DNA from: Bacteroidales bacterium
GTDB lineage: Bacteria > Bacteroidota > Bacteroidia > Bacteroidales > FEN-979
Length of the DNA: 64,000 bases
Assembly (NCBI GenBank): GCA_023231065.1
Contig: JALNWE010000008.1
Span: 9,500 to 73,499 of the forward strand
Direction of reading: 5' to 3'
Shown here one piece after another: positions 18,401-26,833 of the stretch. The notes below the pieces were generated by a model. That model was given only the letters and a program-made list of their open reading frames with translations, was not told the origin of the DNA and did no database searches. The stretch's first letter is position 1, and each line of letters opens with the position of its first letter. A program made the position numbers and the translations under genes.

Positions 18401-21400
18401 TGTACCATCAGGCTGGTTGGTTTTTATAAGTCTTCCCTGGATGTCATAGCTATAGGTTGTGGTACCTACACTGTTCAGGTTTTTACTTGTCAGCAATCTG
18501 CCGGGGACAGGATCGTAAGTAAAAGTAGTTACCTGATCGTTGCCGGAACCGTCTTCATCTTTTATGGTTTTTGATGTTAAAAAGCGGCTCATATATCCAG
18601 GATCTGTTCCATAAGCATATTCTGTTATTCTTTCAGGAGGTGCGCCATTAGCCGTTGCCTTAATTGTTTCTCTGATTAAATTTCCGTATAGTGGGTCATA
18701 GGCATACCAGTTTTGTGTTTTAAGATCTTCATTATTATTAGGAAGAGTTTCTTTGTATTTGAGCAAAGGAAATGAAGATTCCCCTGGAACATAATATTCA
18801 TACGAAATTTTAGTCGTATATGTAGGATCAATAATTTCTTCTTCCGGTTTGTGGTAAGTTGTTATTTCGGTAACATCCGGCCGGCCCACAAGCCAGAGGG
18901 TTTCGTTAGCTGGTTTATATGAGGTAACGGTTGTTTTTTCCCAGGAGCATCTGTTTACCGGGTTCGGGCCTACCTCAAATTCGTCCATTAATATTTTATG
19001 ATTTAGCACATTACCATAATTATCGATGTCGCCAATACTTTGGTTTTCAATTTGTATCCCTTTGTAACTGTGAGCAGCGTCGTTATCCCAACTTTTTGTA
19101 AAACTCTTCAGAACAACCGGCAAAAAAATAAGCGCATCGGGGGTTGCCACCTTAAAATCAACTGTATTTTTAGTTTCAGACAATAATTTGTCCTGATTTC
19201 CATTTTTCATTGACCAGGTTGACAATGTAGCCGGATATGGATAAAAGTATTTGTTATTTTTTATCTGCACTTCATTACTTGAAATATTCAACAGGTTATT
19301 TTGCCGTGAAACTACCCTTGTTTCTTTAAATCCAAGGAATCCTTTTCCTTGCAGATGGATTAAAGGTGTATTAAAAGTATATTGGTCCCAGTCCCATTTT
19401 GCATTATTATCGCCTATAATATAAGATTCAAGTACCACATTATCTTTGAATCTGGGTTTCGAAACCGGGAAATTGGAGTATAATGGGCCGGTAGTGCCCA
19501 AATTGGTATATTTTATTTGAGTTTTCACACCAAAACCATCTGTAATTGTATCTATTACATTATTTCCACAACCCATATCTGCAAATGTTTGTATGGACAT
19601 CCTGTCGTGGGGATCGTGAGGTGAATCCGTGTTTTCTGATTTAGCCGATGTTAAAATAAAACCCATGGTCCCATTGGCATTAATGCTGGCTTCACTAAAA
19701 TTAGTACGGGTAAAATCTGTATTACAACTCACAGATGTCTGCTGGAATTCTGATGAAACTCCATCCGGATTTGTAAAGTAGCATTTTAAAATCAAAGCGC
19801 CTGGATTAAAACTTAAATAAACGAAATCAGCTCTTCCATCATTATTAATATCCGAAACAACCGATGGTGCCCCCGGATATGAAATAGCATTGTCTATTTT
19901 TGGCTCCGTGAAATTGTTACCAAAAGAAAAACATGAAAATCGATTTAGTGAACCATTTACTTCTGTTAGGTAGCTCATATCTGTTTTGCCATCACCATTA
20001 AAATCGTCATAATATACTTTAAGATTTTGGGAAGTTGGCCATTCAGTAATAGAAAATTCATTAATCTTTGTAAATCCTGAGGCAGCAGAGAATGACCATA
20101 TACTAAATGAATTATTAGCACTACCCTTGCAAAGAATTTCGACATTCCCATCACCATTAATGTCTGCAACAGTTCTGATTGATTGATTTATTGTAATAGG
20201 TAACGAATGAGAACTTGAATCATAACCAAAAGTGCCGTCTGGCAAGCGTTTACCCACTAAAACCATTAATGATGTTGCCTGTTTTATAAATATATCGTTA
20301 ATAGCGTCCCCGGTAATATCACCAGTATAAATGTAACCAATATTAGAATTAGTATATACCTGATTCATCGTATTACCAGTATAATCATAGATTTTTATAC
20401 CAGCATTATCGACAACCAATAGCTCATCATCTCCATTGCTATCCCAATCTATTGCATAAAAATTTTGAAATGTTCCTGTAACTTCCAGCTCAACGTTAAC
20501 TGTATTGGGACCGTATAAAGCAATTACTTTATTAGACTCACCAGTAAACTCGTTTTTTCTGTTAAAATAAGTAGCAATCTCGTCTATATGATTACCATCT
20601 AAATCAAGACCGATTGATTTGAATGAAGAATTACTTATTATCCTTTCAGATTCGAAAATTCCATAATTCTGATATGCAGGATAGTAAAAATCCCAGCCAA
20701 AATTCGTAGGTTTAACGGGACATGCAATTCCATTTTCATAATTAAAAAGTGTTATGTATTTAACGAAAAATTCCTTGCTCACTCCTTTTTGTTCGTAATA
20801 ACTGATCCTGTATTCCTTTAGAAGTTTTGTGCCATCAAAGTTTGAAATTAGAATTTTTTGTAAAAGCCATGAATTTTTATTCAAATATTTTTGTCCATTT
20901 TTTTCAAGATAGGATGTATGCTGCAATTTCTCATTAATCAATCCTACAGAGTAGTCAAAGGTGATTTTTGTACTGCCAAGGGTTTTGGTTATATCTCCTG
21001 TATAGCTTATACTTATAGGGTGCAATTCTCCCTTATCCTGATCTCGAAAATAAGCATAATCTATACTATTCCCCATTCGGTCAGTTGTTTTATTTAAATG
21101 CCATGCCAAGGGAATATTATCAGAATTATTACCAGAATAAACCTGTCTGCTATCAAGAGTATTGCCATACTCCATGATCATGCCATTTTTGGCATAAACT
21201 TTGAAATACTTACCATTATCACCTCCATCAATCTCTTCAATTTTGGAAAATACATCTAATTCTGTTCTGTATTCCTTATCCCTGATCTTAATTAAATGTT
21301 GACCATCAAGCATCAATTCGTCATTATCAAAATCAATATTATCATTACCCCCGTTGTAATACAACGTGGGATTACTTCGGGTAATGGCTGAAAATCCGGT

Positions 21401-21676
21401 CAAACTCCATCCCTGTCCTAAAATATTACCAATTTTTTGCTGGCTATTATAACAAAGTGCAAGATCAGGCTTCATTCCTACCCTTCCTGCCGGCAAATCA
21501 AGAGGGATCATGTAAGTAGCCCCTCCGGACGGTGAAACACCAAAACTTCCGGGTAAAATACCTACTGAAAAGGCTGTATTTGCTTTTCCATTATCTGATG
21601 ATTCAGCATTCTGAATTTGTGCGTTACATGCGGTTGAAAAAAGGACTGACAGGACTAAAATGAGTAAAGTTTTCAT
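15437..21676 (-). CDS. SpvB/TcdB-RHS polymorphic toxin with signal peptide
   Basis: 2079 residues. A signal peptide (about 1-19, ending ACNAQ) precedes an SpvB/TcdB N-terminal domain (about 35-330; GSFGVSPSGGATYMIPLDLP, GQGWSLTG). FG-GAP/VCBS-type repeats follow (about 370-640; DINGDGNVEI, DFNGDGKTDM, DINNDGRADF), then a TcdB-middle-like region and YD repeats (about 1080-1790). The RHS core ends at NPLKFTDPSGF (about 1790). The variable tip (about 1790-2079) has hydrophobic Gly-rich segments such as IPGVGWAVSGVYFISN and no nuclease motif that I recognise, suggesting a membrane-active toxin. A small T9SS protein lies upstream and the candidate immunity gene lies 5 bases downstream. Codon use is AT-rich compared with the flanks. 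Confidence 0.9.
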   Translation of the reverse strand: MKTLLILVLSVLFSTACNAQIQNAESSDNGKANTAFSVGILPGSFGVSPSGGATYMIPLDLPAGRVGMKPDLALCYNSQQKIGNILGQGWSLTGFSAITRSNPTLYYNGGNDNIDFDNDELMLDGQHLIKIRDKEYRTELDVFSKIEEIDGGDNGKYFKVYAKNGMIMEYGNTLDSRQVYSGNNSDNIPLAWHLNKTTDRMGNSIDYAYFRDQDKGELHPISISYTGDITKTLGSTKITFDYSVGLINEKLQHTSYLEKNGQKYLNKNSWLLQKILISNFDGTKLLKEYRISYYEQKGVSKEFFVKYITLFNYENGIACPVKPTNFGWDFYYPAYQNYGIFESERIISNSSFKSIGLDLDGNHIDEIATYFNRKNEFTGESNKVIALYGPNTVNVELEVTGTFQNFYAIDWDSNGDDELLVVDNAGIKIYDYTGNTMNQVYTNSNIGYIYTGDITGDAINDIFIKQATSLMVLVGKRLPDGTFGYDSSSHSLPITINQSIRTVADINGDGNVEILCKGSANNSFSIWSFSAASGFTKINEFSITEWPTSQNLKVYYDDFNGDGKTDMSYLTEVNGSLNRFSCFSFGNNFTEPKIDNAISYPGAPSVVSDINNDGRADFVYLSFNPGALILKCYFTNPDGVSSEFQQTSVSCNTDFTRTNFSEASINANGTMGFILTSAKSENTDSPHDPHDRMSIQTFADMGCGNNVIDTITDGFGVKTQIKYTNLGTTGPLYSNFPVSKPRFKDNVVLESYIIGDNNAKWDWDQYTFNTPLIHLQGKGFLGFKETRVVSRQNNLLNISSNEVQIKNNKYFYPYPATLSTWSMKNGNQDKLLSETKNTVDFKVATPDALIFLPVVLKSFTKSWDNDAAHSYKGIQIENQSIGDIDNYGNVLNHKILMDEFEVGPNPVNRCSWEKTTVTSYKPANETLWLVGRPDVTEITTYHKPEEEIIDPTYTTKISYEYYVPGESSFPLLKYKETLPNNNEDLKTQNWYAYDPLYGNLIRETIKATANGAPPERITEYAYGTDPGYMSRFLTSKTIKDEDGSGNDQVTTFTYDPVPGRLLTSKNLNSVGTTTYSYDIQGRLIKTNQPDGTSNEIVVNWSALLTELVPPPTALYYVLSYKNLSSGTNKWNKSYTFYDKYCRPLRIVTQGLNGEYINIDNNFDIMGRVAQVSEPYAANGPPSQWTTSGYDDLGRLVSQTLPTGAINSTEFKGLTTRISNAPSGIWKETTVNVTGSVDIVKDPASGSINYNYDAASRIRSIYAQGAPTYFEYDDAGNRTKVIDPDAGITLSTYNAFGELVTQTDARGSMFTNTYDVLGRIKTSSLTPDNTLTTYNYNGSSEAGFGQIKNLIKTINGSNETKIEYSYDLLGRTTSKTEIFEGISYTFGYNYSTLSGMLEYYTYPSLYKIKYEYDAYGYMKKVIENSTLIPLWTANTANARGQLTDYTLGNGLATHKDFDSYGFPGHITTKNVATQNVLQDLNYSFDIFTGNLNSKTELISSGYSLYETYEYDPILKSRLTSWQVQNGSPKYSLQYADNGNILTKSDVTQPTESQYTYTSAGPHAVTGITLPTAGYLASATAQTISYTGFNKVQQISQIDRDGMMLNKLSIEYGPDDQRIKSILFNVYDHSIIVLKTKYFFDDFEIEIDNTTGQARQLHYLSASSGIFAIIEIKNNTTTPFYIHTDYLGNYNLITSGTGAKLETLSFDPWGRRRHPTNWTYTNVPTTFLFDRGYTGHEHLDKFGLINMNGRVFDPVLARFLSPDPVLQDLGNSQSHNRYSYCLNNPLKFTDPSGFKPQFDPYDPPPWNTWNPGGGPGGSNDRWRPANDAIFFCSSASAFINTYGAKTYNQLYFNNVTLPSILSNSEINKKDPEQGKAAEYIDAGFIVTPIDAFGRKIYVASLGAPGNISTLPNGGIIFDNKTSSEVWGLTIIINNGQGDGHSFMDNANFAFNAGDLYYSAKGEALHNELYWVQKNGKIRSTASIGNNYLLKRSYNLTGQLAEGAKIASRSFAYAGAAVSGINMVSDFRFANTFDFAMGMTTFIPGVGWAVSGVYFISNVAVESYTGKTIGEHLELQLNKIGQ
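15887..15953 (-). repeat. 67-base direct repeat, copy inside the RHS tip
   Basis: Identical to 13257-13323 in the displaced tip. It lies about 120 codons after the usual DPSG core/tip boundary, so the shared segment is inside the tip and not at the canonical junction. Confidence 0.95.
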
Positions 21677-21731
21677 GTTTAAAATTTGACAGGTTAAGAC
21701 TGTATCAGACTATTCGACAAAAGATGAAAGA

Positions 21732-22187
21732 CTATTGTTGCTTTATTATTTTCCAGCTTTCTATCCTATCATTCATTTGTATTTTCAGGTAATATATTCC
21801 AAGAGGATAATTAGTCATATCAAAGACTTGATCGAATTCACAGAGGTTAATTGTTTTTAATGCTTCACCCTTGGCAGTATACAAGTATGCATCAATACTT
21901 GTACTTCTACTCAGATCATTACATTGTATATGTATGATATCTGAAGTGGGATTTGGAAAAACTGAAATCCTCAGGTTTTCAAGATTCTGGTTTAATGGGT
22001 TCCTTGAATGGCCAGGTAGTATCGAGTCTGTAAATACTGATTTAGATTCTGAGAGAGGGATAACAATAATTCTCGAAATCCTGTTACCGGTCTCATCATA
22101 AGCAAACTGAACGTTTTGGGAGTAGGAAGCAGTTGTAATCATTAACAAACAATATACTATGCAACTTTTTAAATTTACTTTTTTCAT
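21732..22187 (-). CDS. small T9SS-sorted protein with a YD-repeat motif
   Basis: 151 residues from the ATG at 22187, which gives a clean signal peptide (KKVNLKSCIVYCLLMITTAS); the longer frame to 22265 lacks one. The mature part opens with FAYDETGNRISR, a single YD-repeat motif, and the rest is a T9SS type A sorting domain (LRISVFPNPTSDIIHIQC ... GIYYLKIQMNDRIESWKII). It lies 55 bases before the RHS gene on the same strand, probably in one operon. It may be a surface partner of the RHS protein or a leftover shell of an RHS gene. Confidence 0.75.
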   Translation of the reverse strand: MKKVNLKSCIVYCLLMITTASYSQNVQFAYDETGNRISRIIVIPLSESKSVFTDSILPGHSRNPLNQNLENLRISVFPNPTSDIIHIQCNDLSRSTSIDAYLYTAKGEALKTINLCEFDQVFDMTNYPLGIYYLKIQMNDRIESWKIIKQQ

Positions 22188-22845
22188 ACTGTTAATGAAT
22201 TTAATATTCCTACTCGTTTGGCTTTTCGGTGTCGCCCCGTTTTTTAAATGGCGTCTGGTCTCCATTGTTTAATGCGACATACAATACAGTAAAATCAAAT
22301 AATATATCAAAATTAGGTTAATCGTGGAATGATAAACCATAATTCTCCCTGAACTCTCATTGGGTTGTATATTGCACAAATACCGTTGAATTCTCATTGG
22401 ATTCCGTTTTGGGAGAAGAGGATATCAGAAAAGTACTGATCGTTGCCGGAATTGTCCCCGATGAGAATCCGAAACTGATCTGTGAAAACGGAAATGAAAT
22501 AGAACCTCAATCCGACGACAGATTTGGATCAAGGCAATGAAATTTATTTTCTGTTCGTTAGAAAAATCTGTATTGCCCAAAACAAAATTGGGAGAAAACG
22601 CTTTCCCTTCTTTCATCAGTGTACTGATGGGGCGCCTTCTTCGTTTCCTGGTTCCCAAGGTGTATGGGTTACTGACCGGAGGAAGGGGGATGTGAATAAA
22701 AAAATTGAATGAAAGAACTATTAATTTAGAATCCATCCAAAAGAAACTTTAATTAACTTTGTGCTGTGAATAAATTCACAGTATGGTTTGACTTATTCAA
22801 TAATATCAAAGTAATTCCTTCATTTTCAACTTATATCCACACCCG
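22188..22845. other. intergenic region with a protein-coding remnant
   Basis: Right edge of the RHS island. On the plus strand a frame is open from about 22343 to the TGA at 22538-22540 without an ATG; it encodes LDSVLGEEDIRKVLIVAG and more, of unrecognised family. Its segment ATTGGATTCCGTTTTG recurs at 13688-13703 with similar flanks, encoding LDSVLKREDFRKI. Both look like debris of one gene family. The right end holds a promoter-like box for the hdr operon. No complete gene was found. Confidence 0.5.
22754..22761 (+). promoter_or_regulatory. Bacteroidota -7 box (TAACTTTG) before hdrC
   Basis: TAnnTTTG match 84 bases upstream of the hdrC start and the only good match in the gap. No convincing -33 box. 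It would drive the seven-gene hdr-flx operon. Confidence 0.45.
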
Positions 22846-23418
22846 ATGATCACCCTTGGAACCCAGGAAAAAAACACCTTGTTAGCCGATGTCAACAAGC
22901 GCAGCGGCGCCAACGTGCTGGAATGTTATCAATGCGGGAAATGTGTCTCAACTTGTCCCGTGTCCCAGTATATGGATTTTCCGCCCCGCGTAATCATGCA
23001 GATGGTCAAGCTGGGCCTCAGGGATGAGGTTTATATGGCCAATTCCACTTGGTTTTGCCTCACCTGTTCAGCCTGTTCAGGAAGGTGCCCCCGTCAAATT
23101 GAGATCCCGGCTGTGATGGAAGCGATCCGGCATTTGGCCATCGAATCGAATTATGTGAACAATACCAGAAAGGTAAAATCGATCCGGACATTCCACAACA
23201 TTTTCCTTGATATGATCAAACGTTACGGCCGTAGTTATGAGCTTAGGTTGATGGCCGAACATAACATCCGTACCCGCGATCTTTTCAAAGACATGAGCCT
23301 GGCCCCGGTGGCGTTGCTCAGAGGGAAGATACCGCTGTTGGTGAAACCGGTAAAGAGCGCCAAAGCCATCCGGCGCATGTTCAAATTGGCTGACAAATTG
23401 GAAAAGAAGCATCAATAA
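22846..23418 (+). CDS. hdrC: heterodisulfide reductase-like subunit C
   Basis: 190-residue soluble iron-sulfur protein with two 4Fe-4S sites: Cys27/30/33/37 (ECYQCGKCVSTCP) and Cys71/74/77/81 (CLTCSACSGRCP). In Hdr complexes it relays electrons between HdrA and the HdrB active site. It is the first gene of an operon with hdrB, hdrA and four flx-type genes. The stop is followed 12 bases later by hdrB. Confidence 0.92.
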   Translation: MITLGTQEKNTLLADVNKRSGANVLECYQCGKCVSTCPVSQYMDFPPRVIMQMVKLGLRDEVYMANSTWFCLTCSACSGRCPRQIEIPAVMEAIRHLAIESNYVNNTRKVKSIRTFHNIFLDMIKRYGRSYELRLMAEHNIRTRDLFKDMSLAPVALLRGKIPLLVKPVKSAKAIRRMFKLADKLEKKHQ

Positions 23419-23430
23419 TCCGATCCCGAC

Positions 23431-24375
23431 ATGAAGAAAATAACCTATTTTCCGGGTTGTTCCGCGCACGGTACAAGCGAAGAATTCGAAAAAACCGTGA
23501 GAATGGTCATGGAACACCTGGGTGTCCAACTGGAAGACATTCCAGACTGGAACTGTTGTGGCGCCACTTCTGCCCACACGCTGAATGAAAGTCTTTCTTA
23601 CGCGCTCCCGCTCAGGAACCTCGTGTTAGCCGAAAAACTCAACAACGCCACGATGGCCATCCCCTGCGCCTCATGTTATCAGCGTATGAAAGTGACCAAA
23701 GTCCACATGGACGGGAATCCGGAATTATGCAAAGAAATCAGTTCAACACTTGTTGAAGAAGGAGCTTATCAAGGCAGGATTGCCGTGAAATCCATGCTTC
23801 AATACTGTTATGAAGATATCGGATTAGAGGCCATTAAAGCTAAAGTAACGAAATCTTTAGCCGGGATGAAGCTGGCTTGCTATTATGGATGCCTCCTGAC
23901 ACGTCCCCAGGCGATTACCCAATTCGATTCACCAGAATATCCTATGTCAATGGACTATATCGTGGAGGCGCTGGGGGCCAAAGCTACTGAATTTGACTAT
24001 AAGACCGAATGCTGCGGCGCCTCCTTTTCTATTTCCAATTCGGATGTTGTACTCAACCTTACCGGAAAGATCCTGGAGATGGCCAAAGAGAGCGGCGCTC
24101 AGGCCATCGTGGTGGCTTGTCCGCTGTGCCAGTCAAACCTTGATATGCGGCAACCGGGTGCAGAAAAACGCGCGGGAAAGAAATTTGACCTTCCAATTTT
24201 TTATTTCACGCAACTGATGGCCCTCGCTTTCGGTATGCCTGAAAAAGAGTTGATGTTCAATAAAAATATCGTTCCTGTTGAAAAGGCCTTGGCCAACATC
24301 GGAAAAATTGAACCCACTCCCGAAAAAATTAAAAAACCTAAAAAAGCTGTTGAAGCAGAAAGCGAGGTTGAATAA
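23431..24375 (+). CDS. hdrB: heterodisulfide reductase-like subunit B
   Basis: 314 residues with two CCG boxes that in HdrB bind the non-cubane 4Fe-4S clusters used for disulfide cleavage. The first uses Cys10, Cys42-Cys43-Gly44, Cys79 and Cys82; the second Cys154, Cys194-Cys195-Gly196, Cys230 and Cys233. Both are complete, so a catalytic disulfide reductase is expected. A Lys/Glu-rich tail (EPTPEKIKKPKKAVEAE) extends beyond the family core. Its TAA overlaps the ATG of hdrA by one base. The natural disulfide substrate is unknown: no DsrC or coenzyme M/B genes are seen in the window. Confidence 0.92.
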   Translation: MKKITYFPGCSAHGTSEEFEKTVRMVMEHLGVQLEDIPDWNCCGATSAHTLNESLSYALPLRNLVLAEKLNNATMAIPCASCYQRMKVTKVHMDGNPELCKEISSTLVEEGAYQGRIAVKSMLQYCYEDIGLEAIKAKVTKSLAGMKLACYYGCLLTRPQAITQFDSPEYPMSMDYIVEALGAKATEFDYKTECCGASFSISNSDVVLNLTGKILEMAKESGAQAIVVACPLCQSNLDMRQPGAEKRAGKKFDLPIFYFTQLMALAFGMPEKELMFNKNIVPVEKALANIGKIEPTPEKIKKPKKAVEAESEVE

Positions 24376-26348
24376 TGGCCCGAGTAGGAGTATTTGTTTG
24401 TTTTTGCGGCGCCAATATCGCCGACTTTGTTGATGTTCCCCAGGTGGTGGAAGAAACCAAAAAAATCCGTGAGGTAAAATTCGCCATCCATTATAAATAC
24501 ATGTGTTCCGATCCAGGGCAGCAGCAGATTCGCGATGCCATAGTTCAGCACCGGCTCACATCTGTCGTCGTAGCCGCGTGTTCCCCACGGATGCATGAAA
24601 AGACATTCCGGAAAGCCCTTTCGGATGCCGGGATGAACCCGTACCTGCTGGAAGTGGCCAACATACGGGAACATTCATCCTGGGTCCACCAGAAAGATAA
24701 AAAAGCTGCTACCGAAAAAGCTGCTGACCTGATACGGATGGCTGTTGCCAAATCGATAGCCAACGAACAATTGCATGAAATTTCAGTTCCGGTAACCAAA
24801 CGCGCCCTGGTGATAGGAGGCGGTATCGCCGGTATCCAGGCTGCGCTGGACATTGCCGATGCGCGGATCCCGGTGGTACTGGTTGAAAAGAGCCCTTCCA
24901 TCGGCGGCAAGATGGCCCAACTGGATGAAACATTTCCCACCCTGGATTGTTCCCAGTGTATTTTGACCCCCAAAATGGTGGATGTGGCTTCCCATCCTTA
25001 TATCGAGCTGATCCCTTATTCCGAGGTCATTGAGCTCGACGGATTCGTGGGTAATTATAAAGCTAAGATCAGGAAGAAAGCCTCGTACGTGAATTTCAAA
25101 ACCTGTACCGGCTGTGGCGCCTGCTGGCAAAAATGTCCGGTGAAGGTTCCCAATGAATATAATATGGGATTAGACAACCGGAAAGCAATTTATACTCCTT
25201 TCCCGCAAGCAGTGCCTAACAAACCCGTGATCGATGCGGGGCATTGCAATATGCTCACCAAAGGGAAGTGTGGAATTTGTGCCAAGGTTTGTGAAAAAGG
25301 TTCCATTGATTACAAGATGCAGGATGAGATCATTGAGCGGGAAATCGGCGCCGTGGTTGTCGCTACCGGTTATGACCTGTGGGATCCCAAGCCATACGAA
25401 GAATACGGGGTAGGACGTCATAAGGATATCATCACTTCCCTTGAGTTCGAACGGATGGTTTCGGCCAATGGCCCTACCAATGGTGTTCCTGTTCGGCCAT
25501 CAGATGGAAAAGTACCTAAAAACGTTGTTTTTATCAAATGTATCGGATCACGCGATGAAGCCAAAGGGATAGAATACTGTTCCAAGATCTGCTGCATGTA
25601 CACTACCAAGCATACCATCCTGCTGCACCACAAGGTACATGATTCACATTCCTATGTCTTTTATATGGACATCAGGGCAGCAGGAAAAGGTTACGAAGAG
25701 TTTGTCAAGAAGGCGCAAGTCGATACAGCTGCAACCTATCTTCGCGGACGGGTTTCGAAAATTTATAAAAAAGGCGATAAGCTGATCGTCCGTGGCGAGG
25801 ATGCCCAGATCGGGGAAGTTGTGGAGGTGGTTGCCGACCTTGTGGTATTGGCCACTGCCGTGATTGCCCCCAAAGATAATCCGGATCTCGCCCGTTTATT
25901 GGGTGTATCTTACGATAAATACGGTTACATGTCGGAAGCCCATCCGAAACTCCGGCCGGTCGAAACGGCAAAAGCCGGTATTTTCTTAGCCGGCTGTACG
26001 CAGGCCCCGAAAGATATTCCCGATACGGTTGCCCAGGCGTCGGCTTGTGCGGCCAAAGTATGCGGACTTTTTTCGGGGGATACCATGAAGAAAGACCCGA
26101 TGATCTCCACGGTAAACAACGAATATTGTTCTGGTTGCCAGAACTGCGTAAAGGTTTGTCCTTACGGGGCCATTGTCACGGAAGAAGTTCCGATGGGCCA
26201 TGGCTCCAAGGAGATGCGTGTTGTTGCCAGGATCAACGAAGGCGTTTGCCAGGGATGTGGTTCCTGTGTGGCTGTCTGCCGCAGCATGGCGATCACCCTG
26301 GCTGGTTTTACCGATTCTCAAATCATTAACGAGATAGTTTCAATCTGA
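24375..26348 (+). CDS. hdrA: heterodisulfide reductase-like subunit A (FAD, iron-sulfur)
   Basis: 657 residues, normal for HdrA. An N-terminal domain (about 1-140) has conserved Cys in VFVCFCGANIADFVD and CSPRMHEKTF. An FAD-binding fold starts at VIGGGIAGIQAA (about 147-158). Four Cys-rich sites follow: Cys244/247/250/254, Cys291/299/302/306, Cys585/588/591/595 and Cys625/628/631/635. HdrA carries the flavin at which electrons bifurcate in methanogens and in FlxABCD-HdrABC complexes. One-base overlaps with hdrB (start) and flxD (stop) indicate translational coupling. Confidence 0.93.
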   Translation: MARVGVFVCFCGANIADFVDVPQVVEETKKIREVKFAIHYKYMCSDPGQQQIRDAIVQHRLTSVVVAACSPRMHEKTFRKALSDAGMNPYLLEVANIREHSSWVHQKDKKAATEKAADLIRMAVAKSIANEQLHEISVPVTKRALVIGGGIAGIQAALDIADARIPVVLVEKSPSIGGKMAQLDETFPTLDCSQCILTPKMVDVASHPYIELIPYSEVIELDGFVGNYKAKIRKKASYVNFKTCTGCGACWQKCPVKVPNEYNMGLDNRKAIYTPFPQAVPNKPVIDAGHCNMLTKGKCGICAKVCEKGSIDYKMQDEIIEREIGAVVVATGYDLWDPKPYEEYGVGRHKDIITSLEFERMVSANGPTNGVPVRPSDGKVPKNVVFIKCIGSRDEAKGIEYCSKICCMYTTKHTILLHHKVHDSHSYVFYMDIRAAGKGYEEFVKKAQVDTAATYLRGRVSKIYKKGDKLIVRGEDAQIGEVVEVVADLVVLATAVIAPKDNPDLARLLGVSYDKYGYMSEAHPKLRPVETAKAGIFLAGCTQAPKDIPDTVAQASACAAKVCGLFSGDTMKKDPMISTVNNEYCSGCQNCVKVCPYGAIVTEEVPMGHGSKEMRVVARINEGVCQGCGSCVAVCRSMAITLAGFTDSQIINEIVSI

Positions 26349-26833
26349 TGGAAGCAGTAGCAAACAAACAACTTGTAAGCATTGAGAAACCCGAAATCGC
26401 GGCCCCTCCCGATTGGGAACCGGTGATCATCGGAATTCTCTGCAACTGGTGTTCTTATGCCGGTTCCGATCTTACCGGGACCTCGCGGATCCAGTATCCA
26501 CCCAATATCCGTATCATCCGTGTGCCTTGTTCTTCACGCGTGGATCCCTGGTTCCTCATCAAATCGTTGCAAACAACGGCTGATGGGGTACTTGTTTCGG
26601 GGTGCCATCCGGGCGACTGCCACTATATCAGCGGTAATTACTATGCCCGCCGGAGGTTTCTGGTGACGAAAAAGTTACTCAATTTTGTCGGTTTTCATGA
26701 AGACCGGATCCAATTTTCCTGGGTTTCGGCTGCCGAAGGCCCCAAATTTGCACAAGTTGTTGCCAAAGTAACCGGGGATATCAAGAAACTGGGCCCGCTT
26801 CATTTGTATAAAAAAGAAAACTTCGAGAAATAA
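26348..26833 (+). CDS. flxD: MvhD/FlxD-like electron-transfer subunit
   Basis: 161 residues of the methyl-viologen-reducing hydrogenase delta subunit family. Cys32 and Cys35 (LCNWCSYAGSD), Cys61 (VPCSSRVDP), Cys86 and Cys91 (GCHPGDCHY) form the 2Fe-2S site that links a donor module to HdrA. In methanogens the donor is a hydrogenase; here the downstream flavin and iron-sulfur genes replace it. Start and stop each overlap their neighbours by one base. Confidence 0.92.
   Translation: MEAVANKQLVSIEKPEIAAPPDWEPVIIGILCNWCSYAGSDLTGTSRIQYPPNIRIIRVPCSSRVDPWFLIKSLQTTADGVLVSGCHPGDCHYISGNYYARRRFLVTKKLLNFVGFHEDRIQFSWVSAAEGPKFAQVVAKVTGDIKKLGPLHLYKKENFEK

Noticed and set aside
22425..22736. Minus-strand open frame before hdrC
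   Set aside because: Composition unlike a protein, no start context, and antisense to an open plus-strand remnant.
24545..24973. Long minus-strand open frame inside hdrA
   Set aside because: Shadow of hdrA codons; the plus-strand frame has complete cysteine and FAD motifs.
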